Assembly: GCA_009746045.1 (NCBI GenBank) | Contig: RPFO01001363.1 | Location: 62,501-98,873, forward strand | DNA: 36,373 bases | From: Mesostigma viride | Taxonomy: Eukaryota; Streptophyta; Mesostigmatophyceae; Mesostigmatales; Mesostigmataceae | Direction of reading: 5' to 3' | Part shown: positions 21,530 through 31,000 of the stretch, one piece after another | Layout: every line of letters begins with the position of its first letter | Numbering within the stretch: position 1 is the stretch's first letter | Translations under genes and position numbers: made by a program | Notes under the pieces: generated by a model | What the model was told of the DNA's origin: nothing | The model's database searches: none | Seen by the model: the letters and a program-made list of their open reading frames with translations, nothing else

Positions 21530-21704
21530 TGGTTCAACATGCAGAGTCCTTGCCCGCTATCGCGTGCCCACCACCCTGATTGCTGCATTTCACAAGCTGT
21601 ATGAGGGGCCCACCTCAGTGCGCATTCAACACGGCACCACCCCGCCATGCCCACTGCAGACAGGCGTCTGGAGCCCAAGGTTGTGCCCTGTCGTCATTAA
21701 TTAA
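21530..21704 (+). pseudogene. reverse transcriptase fragment, non-LTR type
   Basis: A short frame encodes RVPTTLIAAFHKLYEGPTSV, then QTGVWSPRLCP. This resembles the stretch of non-LTR reverse transcriptases from the 'GVP..li..i..LY' segment to the 'GVrQGcPlSP' motif. The YADD catalytic box and all else are missing. It is a small decayed scrap, and the family assignment rests on these motifs only. Confidence 0.5.
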
Positions 21705-22434
21705 ATCCATTTCTGGCCTTGCTTTGCTTTGCATGCATCACCACAAAACATCAAATTTATTACAATATGTGTGCTAGCTCTATTCGGTGGAATAATACAG
21801 ACATGTCTACCAGATGGCAACACGGCCATCTGTATGCTAGGGTGAGCACACTATGTGAATTTGCAGGGCCAGCCCACAGCAGCTGTGCCCCTGCTCTACC
21901 CCCTTTTGCCAGGGTGGGTGGGTGGGAGGCAAAAGAAACAACCTGCTTCCCTAGAATGGAAGCCCACCTTTTATTGCAACCACCTGTCCAGCCAACCCCC
22001 TTTTGCCAGGGTGGGTGGGTGGGAGGCAAAAGAAACAACCTGCTTCCCTAGAATGGAAGCCCACCTTTTATTGCAACCACCTGTCCAGCCAACCCCTACC
22101 TGGGTGGCTGGGGTACATGGGTGCCAGCACAAAAAATATTTTTTTCTGAAAATTATTTTTTCTTTTTGTGCTATACGGCGTTGTGCACATTCTCCTCTCA
22201 GCAGGTTAGTCATAGATAAAATGAGCATAGCTCACCAAATCCATTTCTGGCCTTGCTTTGCTTTGCATGCATCACCACAAAACATAAAATTTATTACAAT
22301 ATGTGTGCTAGCTCTATACGGTGGAATAACACAGACATGTCTACCAGATGGCAACTCAGCCATCTGTGTGCTAGGGTGAGCACACTATGTGAATTTGAAG
22401 GGCCAGCCCACAGCAGCTGTGCCCCTGCTCTACC
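21704..22434. repeat. ~198-bp direct repeat flanking a ~97-bp tandem duplication
   Basis: The block at about 21704-21902 (starting AAATCCATTTCTGGCCTTGC) recurs at about 22237-22434 with few changes. Between them a ~97-bp unit (CCCTTTTGCCAGGGTGGGTG onwards) occurs twice back to back, at about 21900-21996 and 21997-22093. This is a low-copy segmental duplication without coding content. Confidence 0.85.
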
Positions 22435-22549
22435 CACATCTCCTTACATGGCTAACAGCCGAAAAATACGTAGGGCATGCAAAAAAGAAAAATAAAACTA
22501 CCTAGCTATTGGGGTACTTTGTCCCAACTCAGGTTCACCCTCGGGTTAG

Positions 22550-22569
22550 TTAAGGGGTCCGGACGGACC
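22550..22569. repeat. left TTAA target duplication and 16-bp terminal inverted repeat
   Basis: TTAA followed by GGGGTCCGGACGGACC. The match with the right end stops after these 16 bases. Confidence 0.93.
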
Positions 22570-22883
22570 GGAATTATTTCGCGCCAAAAAATTCCCGCCG
22601 GTACCGAAAGTGACTCCGGACCACAGAAATTCGCAATGCGAAATGGAAAGTGTGTGCGGGGTGGAAATGGCGGACAGTTGCGCGGACGTAGAGCTGGAAG
22701 TTGATTGTCAATTGAAGCTGTACGTGTGGATGCGTAAAAATAAATTGTTGCACGTCCCGCTAATCCCAATTCTGGGTAGGAAATGGCTTATTAATCGCCC
22801 AGCTGCAGAGGATCACCGCCCCCCGCAAACGGTGGACGCCTCTAACAAAGCATTCAGGCACATACCGGCATTTTGCCAAAGAA

Positions 22884-23012
22884 ATGAAATGGTTTGACGA
22901 GAAGGGCGGAGCGAAAAAGTTGCCCGAAGAGGTAGAGACGATCATTCATGAGCGCTGGCCCGACGCCGGGGGGGAATACACCGGCTTCAAACCGTCTAGG
23001 GCTGGCAAGTAG
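22884..23012 (+). CDS. small ORF upstream of the transposase, uncertain
   Basis: A 42-codon frame starting MKWFDEKGGAKKLPEEVETI and ending in a stop at 23010-23012, inside the Kolobok element and ahead of the transposase start. The frame stays open upstream to about 22764. Kolobok elements sometimes carry a second protein, but I recognise no domain. It could be a leader exon or noncoding. Confidence 0.25.
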   Translation: MKWFDEKGGAKKLPEEVETIIHERWPDAGGEYTGFKPSRAGK

Positions 23013-23054
23013 ATTTTGACCCCGGCCAGCACGTCAGAGCATTAGCGTAATATC

Positions 23055-25513
23055 ATGGCCAGAAATAGACGCGCGCTAGCTCAACGTGAGCGTAGGGAGA
23101 AAGAACGCGCAGCACACGAATCCGGGGTGGAGCTGCCTGCGCCTGCTGAGGAGCGCAGGGGTCGAGGCAGGCCGCCGGGGACTACAAATGAGGCCAAACG
23201 TCGTGGTGGGCGGCCTCGTAAGTCCGCGGATGAGCAGACTCGGGTAGAATGGGTTGCTAGCGCGGTGGTGGAAGGGCTGACGGCGACAGCTGGTGGCGAT
23301 TCGGGTGGTGCTCCATCTGTCGAGGACGAGGGAGTGCTGCCCGGTGCGGAGCGAGCGAGGAATCCTCCACAACACTACCGGCCGTCGCCCAAGAAAGTGC
23401 TGCCGCATGGTAAACAAGTCAGAGATGCTGTCGTGCTGCCTCCCGTTGTCGAGGACAAGGGCTTGCCTTTTGATATGCCCCGGCTTATTGTGGATTCTTG
23501 TGGGCTGGAGGCCATGGCTGCCGCCCTCCCGTGCCCATGCTGTTTAGGGTTCACTCTCAAGCTGGGCATGCTGGAGAAGCCAAAGCGCGATGCGGGCAGC
23601 TGCTCGGATGTTGTGCTGTGGTGCACCAATCCCTTTTGCAAGCCCAGGCTGAGCACGGCCCCGGATGGGAGGGGAAAGGGTGCGGGTGATGAGAATGAGC
23701 CGTGGTGGCAGCCTTTTCCCCTTCTTCAGCCCAACTCAGATTTGAGGCTGGGTGTGAGGCGCAATGCTTGTAGCAGCCTGCTGGCGTGTGCAGGTGTGCT
23801 CTTTGGCTTGTCCCGCCAACAGCTTGTGCGTCTCTCCGTCGTGCTTGGCATTAGGTTCCCACGTGGGCACGACACGTGGGATAAGGATGTGCGTGCTGTG
23901 GAGCAGGTGGTCATGGAGCATCTGATTGAGGTGATCAAGGAGAACAGAGTGGCGGTACGAGAGATGGAGATGAAGTGCAAGCGGTTCAAGATGGATGGGA
24001 AGGGTAGGCAGGGCTGCAGGGTGAGCTTTGATGGGAGCTGGGCCAATAGGGGGTTCAAGAGTTTGTGGGGGCAGCAGCTTTTGATCCATAGCCCCAGCAA
24101 GAAGGTTGTTGGTATCCACATCTCAGGTAGGTGGTGCCCCACGTGTGAGCAACCAAGGGGTAGCAATGATGAGGTGGCTGAGCACGTGTGCTGGCGGAAT
24201 CACGGTGGGTCCAGCAAGAGCATGGAGGCATGGGGGGCGGTAGCCCTCTTAAATGACCTCATGTCACTGCAGGATGGCCTCAACATTGGCATGGTGTGCA
24301 AGGAGAGAGGGGAGGGAGGGGAGGGGGGGATTCTGCTAAGCCAAGGCAGCAGCGCCTGTACGCAGCAGAGGTGGTCAGCGATGGTGACACATCCTGGTAC
24401 GCTGTGGTGCAGGAGAAGCTCACGGAGCACGTGCCAGCCAAGCAGGAAGATCTGAACCATTTAGGCAACTGCCTGTATGGTTCACTTCTGAAAGCAAGGA
24501 AGGAGCACTTGTCCAAGCTGCCCAAGGTTCTCACAGATGATGTCATCACCCACATATGTACCAGTTTCAGGTGGTGCATTCGCATTAATGGGCACATGAA
24601 GGGGGAGTGGCTGTCACAGGCAATGCACAACCTGATAGACCACTGTTTCAACAAGCACGACGGGTGTGAGACGTACTGCAACCACCACAAGGACAAGGAG
24701 ACTAAGGAGGTGACGAAGGAGGATTGGTGTGGCGTGGCAAAGGGAACCAGCAACAGGCCGGGCTGGAAGGGAGGACGCTGGCTGCCGCCTGCCGAGGCTA
24801 CCAGCAAGGGGGTGATTGTGGACGTGCGTGGTGTGGTGGACAACGCCGTTGAGAAGTATGTGAACCCTGCACTGCTTGACCGCTGCAACCATGATGCCTC
24901 GTCCAACATGAATGAATTCCACCACTCCGTGCAGATCGGCTTTGTGCCAGGGGGCAAGGGGGGCTTTGCGGGTTTGCGTTGGCCGTATGCCTGCATGATG
25001 GGCGTGCTCAAGGCCCGTGATGGAGAAGATTGGTGGTCAGTGCTGGCGGCCAAGCTGGGCATAGCGGTGACCGAGGCGGTGACGGACCAGCTGGAGACGT
25101 TGCGGAAGGAGCGCACCCTGAAGCAGGAAACCAAGCGGGACCCTAACTTCAAGAGACGGCAGCAGAAGCGGTCGCGGATTGCAAAGGGGCTGAACTGGTC
25201 CAAGGAGAAGGAGGCAGCCGCCAAGTACGAGCATGGATGCGGCTATGAGGATGTGGCCAGCGGGGAGGACGAGGGGGGAGATGCCAGCAGTACCAGCTCT
25301 GATGATGGCGTGGACAGGGTGTTGTGCATCAAATGCATGGGGGCGGCTAGCACTGACGCCAACCCCTTCCTGCTGTGCGACACCCCGGATGTGGATGGGC
25401 ATGGGGCTCACATGCTGTGCGTTGGTCTCACCCTCAAGACCCTGCCCCAGGAACGGGAACCGTGGTTTTGCCCCAACTGCTGTGGGGAGGGTGACAGCTC
25501 AGATGAGGACTAG
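23055..25513 (+). CDS. Kolobok-like DDE transposase with AT-hooks and PHD finger, one frameshift
   Basis: The ATG at 23055 opens a frame that breaks near the G7 run at 24322-24329 and resumes in the -1 frame to the stop at 25513. One extra base makes 2460 nt, or 819 residues. In order: a basic start; AT-hooks RGRGRPPG (~36-42) and RRGGRPRK (~49-56); a Cys cluster (PCPCC ... CTNPFC); the first catalytic Asp in FDGSWANRG (~326), followed by SGRWCPTC; a second Asp in SDGDTSW (~443-445); Glu in NMNEFHHSV (~621); a basic stretch; an acidic linker; and a PHD finger (CIKC ... CDTP ... W.CPNC, ~757-812). It should cut and paste the element at TTAA. Frame loss may be a homopolymer miscall. The PHD finger could guide it to modified histones; that is inference. 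Confidence 0.88.
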
Positions 25514-26348
25514 TCCTAGCCGCCATGTGTTATTAGGTGCCTCATGCCATCATGGGTGTTGCATGGTAGGACCATGGTGTTGTTTATTTTTACTTTCATG
25601 ATGTTTATTGACTCTGCCCTGCCCCAGCAGGGGGATTGTCTATGCATGTATTGGTGGAACCCCTTTGCCTGCATGTTGCATGGCTTACAGGGTGGTAGTT
25701 GATGGCAGTAGTTTATGCCATGATTCAATCTTAGAATGACCTGAATTTTGAGACCATGATAGTTTGCATAATCAGTGACGTGCTGGCACCTTGTTTGCCC
25801 CACTTGGTGGTGGGCAAGGTTGTGATTGGTGCAGCCATTTGGAATAAAACCGTATTTTCGTGCATTTTTTTTTTCATACAAAAGTGATGGCTGTTCACAT
25901 ACGTGGTCAGAATGAGCTGAAAATTGGTCCCATTGATATTCCCACCCTGTGGAAGTTATCTATATCTCCCTGGGCCCAACCCATGCGTATTTGATTTGAT
26001 TTTTTTTTTTTAGTCACAAAAAAGACGTATTTTTCGGTAAACTGCAAAAGTATGCCCAGACGTGCGATTTTGGTGCTGCAAATTAGCTCCATTCCTTGGT
26101 CTGGGTGGGGATTTGACTGGAATATGGTGTTTGGTACACAAGTGTGGGGGGGTTGTCCTAGGCAATCCGTGCTTTTAGGGGGTGTGCGCGCCAAAAAAAG
26201 CTCCCTGCACATGTATTGTGATGGGCCTTGAACTCAAAAAGTAGCCAGATGCATGCCCAAGGGTCATATTTATGGTCCCCCATCATAATTTGCATTGCCA
26301 GCATGGGTATTGAGTGCTAAACATGTGTATTCAATTTGGGGGGGGGCA

Positions 26349-26368
26349 GGTCCGTCCGGACCCCTTAA
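26349..26368. repeat. right 16-bp terminal inverted repeat and TTAA
   Basis: GGTCCGTCCGGACCCC followed by TTAA, the exact reverse complement of the left end. Confidence 0.93.
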
Positions 26369-26529
26369 ACCATTTCCCCCCTGACCTCCCACACAAGGGT
26401 GAGGTCAGTTGATAGCTAAAAGACGAGAGATGAAAACTGAAAGACGTCAAAACTAGCTCGACGCCACCGAAGTGGCGCCCGAAGTCGGCGAAAAGCCGCT
26501 GGGTCAAAACCCAGGGCCCGTGAGCCCGG

Positions 26530-27498
26530 AGGGCGGGCGGGATGTCTCGCCGGGCCAGGAGGCTGCGCGGTGGAGGCCAATGTAGCGCGTGACCGAGAGG
26601 GCCGAAGCCCATGCACCGGCCGCGCAGCTGAATGGCCTCCGGCGACTCGCCGGCCAGCGATGGCGTCGTGCGTCGCCCCCCCATGCCGGAGGCTGAGAAA
26701 GGAAAACATCCCCGGGATGCCCATGCGGGCCTGCACAGCCTCCCACTGCTGCCTAGCCTGGCTGTACGTACGTTAAACCCCGAAAAAGAAGTGCATCCGG
26801 CCAGCCGTCAGGCGTCGCAGGAGCCACAAAGAAAGTACGTGGATCCCGGACGAGGACGTGCTGGGCCTCCCCCTGCGCAGTCTTGGGGTTGCGCAGCACA
26901 AGGGCACCGACTGTGGCCCTGGGCTCAAGAAGGGGGTGGCCATCCCGAACCCGCAGCCCTAGCGCCTCGCTAATGCGTAAATACTGCTGGAAAGCAATAA
27001 TAATCAACGCACTCAAATGCACCTGTCGACGTGAAACGTAGCAACAGGCCGGCAGTGAAATAGCAAATTCGCCTGGCAGGGTATAGGCGGAGGGCTGACA
27101 GCCGGAACAAGCCGCTGCCAACCTGCTGGCAGGCGGTCCGCCAGTACCCAATTCCGAACTATGTCGGGGTAGTACAGGTGCAGGCAGGCCTTGGCGTGCT
27201 GGCATAAAGTGCGCCCCCGCCCCCCTCTGGCATGGTAGACAGCAGAAATCCACTCACAGAAAATGGCTTCCGCGTCAGCTGGGTCGACGGGGCCAGGTGG
27301 CGCCCACGCCACGTAGACAGCCACCGCGCGCCGGTACGCTGGCAAGGTAGACCCAGGGTTGACTGTGCCCTCCAACAGTGCCAAGTCCCGAGGGCGTCGC
27401 GCCCCCTCAGGCCCAGGGTTGGGATGCACATCACCACACCGGGTCAAGTCAGGAATCCAAGCGCCACGCCGACTGGCCTTGTCGGGCGTCCCCAACAT
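26530..27498 (-). pseudogene. decayed tyrosine recombinase with 2A-like N-terminus
   Basis: Minus-strand pieces in three frames line up as one recombinase. The start at 27498 leads to CGDVHPNPGP (about 27411-27440), close to the 2A ribosome-skipping motif D(V/I)ExNPGP with His for Glu. Next come a core-binding region (AVYVAWAPPGP ... CEWISAVYHARGG) and, after a shift near 27075, box I YLRISEALGLRVRD with its Arg (26945-26992). Box II LSLRHGGATHDAIAG follows (near 26690), then QLRGRC and VTRYIGLHRAA, whose Tyr codon is 26582-26584; each is one frame apart. The order Arg, His-x-x-Arg-like box, Tyr and the RHGGATHD wording fit recombinases of DIRS-like or Crypton-like elements. No reverse transcriptase is adjacent. 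Clearly broken. Confidence 0.75.
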
Positions 27499-28033
27499 CT
27501 ACTGCTCCAACCTAGGGCCATTGCTGGTACTTTTGACGTCATGAAAGCAGCGTTTTGGACTAGTGGAATATGATTTTACAGCATAAAAAGTCCATTTTAT
27601 CATGAATGAACATGGCCAACAACCCCAAGTGCCCCTAAATTTCTCAATATTTGTAGAGAAATGCTACTTCTCATAATTAAAACCTGCACAAATGCACAAT
27701 TTGGGGCATGCATGTGAAAGTTTGAAGTACAATGAGGTTTTACATTTTTCAATTATTAATGGTATCTCATTCTTCAATCAATCAATTTGCAATCGTCCAA
27801 ACAATTTATTCATTTCATACATGTCCGAATATGTTGAAAGAACACATGCAAGTGCTCAATCAGCGTGGACCCCCTTGGACGCGCCCCACCATATATACAT
27901 TGGACACGTCACCCCAACTACTAAACTGCCCAAAGTCACGGTAACTGATCCAACTACTATGTACATCTGCATTTCTCCACGTTGCGGTGGGCAATTACGT
28001 GCAAAACGCGATTTCGTGCAAAGTCCTCGCCCA
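27499..28033. other. spacer, no gene seen
   Basis: AT-rich sequence between the recombinase remnant and the 3' end of the large minus-strand gene. It presumably holds that gene's 3' UTR; no RNA gene or repeat was recognised. Confidence 0.5.
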
Positions 28034-31000
28034 TCATCGCTTGCCAGGTCGATATGAAGGAATGTTGTCCCAGCTGGCGCCTTCCTTCAGGAGAGTAACA
28101 TGTTCTCTAGCGAACTTCAGAGGGAAACGAAACTTTTGCTCGCACTCATTACTCCAACCGAGGTCGTGCCCTTCATCAAACCATCTGAACACCACCTTCT
28201 CCCTCTCTTTGCCCAGGAGGGTGCCAAAGAGCGGAAAATCTTCCTTCTTGGGGTACTTGTGCTCCCAGTTTATGCACACGTCGTCTACCCATTTCGAACT
28301 CCAACCTCCGCGACTCAGTTTCGCGCCATCCATAAAGCGCATCCGGACGTCCGGCCGAACGTCCCTGATTCGGTTTTCGGCCGTCGCATCTCTGCCCTGA
28401 CCACCACCCTTCTGCGGCTGTGCAGGTTCGTCGGCACCCTCCGTCTCCTGCCCCGCCCCTCGCCTGCCCCCTCCCCGACGTTTTGCCTTCTGCCCCTGCG
28501 CAGCCGCCGCCTCTGCCATCAACTCTTCGTACGTTTTTTCTGGCTGACCGCACGGTAAGGCTGGTGCGTGAGTTGGTGCGTTGGGTGGGAGCTCGTCCCC
28601 TCCCGCCCCCGGTTGTGCAACTGGTTCGCCGACCGCGGCCTGGCCAACAACACGGCCGGCCTCTCTGGACACAGTCCCAGACGCGGATCCACGGGGAAAC
28701 CGAACTGGAGTTTCTTCTTCGCCTTTCCCTGCACGTAAGCACATGCCAATTAACATGAATACGGAAGGGTCGTGTGAGAAATCAATGAAGCCATGGACTG
28801 ATGCAAAAAAACTTATGTAGAAATATATATTAAGGTACTTATTAAACTCGTTTATTGAAAATGAAATTTACCGGCCGAATGTACCGTTGGAGCGTGGAAG
28901 GGCATCCTTGGTCGATCGAAGATATCCGTAAATGTTAACGGTGCGGTCGATGTCCCTGGCGGCGCCTCAACATCGACCACCTCAGTCGGGCGCATCAATC
29001 CGGCAAACGCCGGCCCTCCACCTGAGACTTTCGGCGGACCCTCCACGTTACGAGCCTCCAATACCCTCTTCTGCAGTGGGGTGCTCGCAACAAAATCCGT
29101 GTCAGCCGACGGCTCCGGATCGTCATCCTCATTCAGCAGTATCGTGTTCGGGCATTGCTCCATCCCCGTCGAGCGGGGGGGCAAAGTCATCACAACCGTC
29201 CTTCCTGACGACGGTACGGGATCGTCACCCAGACCCAAAGAAACCGAGGCGAGGGCGGGGGTCCCCTCAACCGGGGGTCCCCATGAATCCTGACGAGGCC
29301 TCATTCCCACCTGTTGGACACGACCGCCTCCCGTAAATCGGGAACGCCCGCCGGCGCTACCAGTAACAGGCCGCGAGCCTGCTTCCTGCTGGCGATCCCC
29401 CTCCTCATCACAGATACGCCCGCCGGCGTTTCCAGTAACACGCTGCGAGCCTCCTTCCTGCTGGCGATCCCCCTCCTCATCACAGATACGCCCGCCGGCG
29501 TTTCCAGTAACAGGCCGCGAGCCTCCTTCCTGCTGGCGATCCCCCTCCTCATCACAGATACGCCCGCCGGCGTTTCCAGTAACAGGCCTCGAGCCTCCCT
29601 CCCGCTGGCGATCCCCCTCCTCGTCACAGATACGCCCGCCGGCGTTTCCAACGACAGGCCTCGAGTCTCCTTCACCAGCACGCTGGCGCTTACCTCCCCC
29701 CCTGTTGTCTTCATCCCCCCCATTGTCTCATCACGCAAGCCTCCATCACCCCGACTGCGCTTTTTCCCTCCCCTTCCATCTCCTCCCCCGTCCCTCTCCC
29801 CCTCCCCCCTCCTCCCATCTCCCCATCCCCATCCCCTTTCTCCCCCTCCGCCTGCCCCTCACCCATCCCGGGCGGGTGCCCCTCAGCAATATCCTCCTCC
29901 TCGTCCTCCTCGTCCTCCTCGTCCTCCTCGTCCTCCTCGTCCTCCTCCTCCTCCTCATCCTCCTCCTCCTCATCCTCCTCCTTCTCATCCTCATCCGCCT
30001 CCCCCTCTTCCCCCTTCTCCGAATCATCATCCTCATCAGACGAAGAATCGTCGTCGGAAAAGTATTTGAGGCCTTCCCACCCATCTTCAACAAGCCAATA
30101 TTTGATAAGGCGGACCAGGCGCTTCCACCGGCGGATATGGGCGGGCTCCCCGAACACCAGCAGAACTCTGCAGGGTCCCCTAAAAAGGGCGTTGGTCATC
30201 TTGTCAACCACATCCCACACGACCGGGCTCAAATGCGAGGAGGGTTTGGGAATGTTGCTCTCCTCCGGAATGCAGTCTGCGTCCCACTTGCGCAGGTTCC
30301 TCCACTTCTCGTTGCTGTCAGCTGCCAGGTCCAGCACAGCAAACGCCTGGTCCTCCAGCGACCGAGGAATTTTGTAATTCCCCGCGCACAACTCGTCCAC
30401 CACCTTCGTCACCACCAGATCCTTTCTTTTTTCGTTTTCCTTCCATGTCATTGTCCTGTATGCGATCCAGTCGGATCCCATCCTCACCCCCTTCCAATCG
30501 CTGTAGGCTTCCAACCTTTCCTTCCACCCCTTCTTGGCCTTGGTAGTCCCCTCCTCCGCCGCCTCCTCGACCTCCTTCTCGACCTCCGCCGCCGCCTCCT
30601 GTGGCACACCCAGCAGATGTTTGGTCTTCACCCCCAAATCGTCATACAAATGACGGGGGTGGGAAGCGAGCAGCCCTCTCGGGAACTTCCAGTCCTTCTG
30701 GTCGACCACTTTCCTTTTAGCCGGCGGAAGGTCCCTCAGCGTGAGAATGATCGCCCTCATGGCCGTGACGACCACCCGCCAAAAGTCTCTGGTCAGGCGG
30801 CAGTCGGCGATGAACTTGTCGAGGTCCGTGGCGAAGGTGCCCTTCAGCTTCACGCCAAACACGTGCTCCCTCACCAATACGGGGTCGAAAGTCCCGTTTA
30901 GTTGTTTGCAAGCGGCCATCAGCTCGGGGTTCTCCAGGAACTTGATGTGGGCGAATTGCTTTGCCGCCTCTATCAAATTCTTGGCGACTTCCATTATTTT

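Larger units (their letters stand above)
22554..26364 (+). mobile_element. Kolobok-type DNA transposon, complete ends
   Basis: The left end GGGGTCCGGACGGACC (22554-22569) is exactly repeated in inverse orientation at 26349-26364. Both ends abut TTAA (22550-22553 and 26365-26368), the target duplication expected for Kolobok (also used by piggyBac). The transposase inside belongs to the Mutator/Kolobok-like DDE group, which together with TTAA points to Kolobok. The element is 3811 bp. The 850 bp after the transposase holds no gene; AATAAA at 25842-25847 could serve in 3' end formation. It is probably a recent insertion, since its ends are perfect. Confidence 0.9.

Noticed and set aside
22554-26364. 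piggyBac family on the basis of TTAA
   Set aside because: The transposase has the FDGSW ... CxxC and NE motifs of Mutator/Kolobok-like enzymes rather than piggyBac wording.
29705-30901. Plus-strand 398-residue ORF rich in Leu and Pro
   Set aside because: Antisense shadow of the Glu/Asp-rich minus-strand exon; the minus frame continues through matching splice sites.
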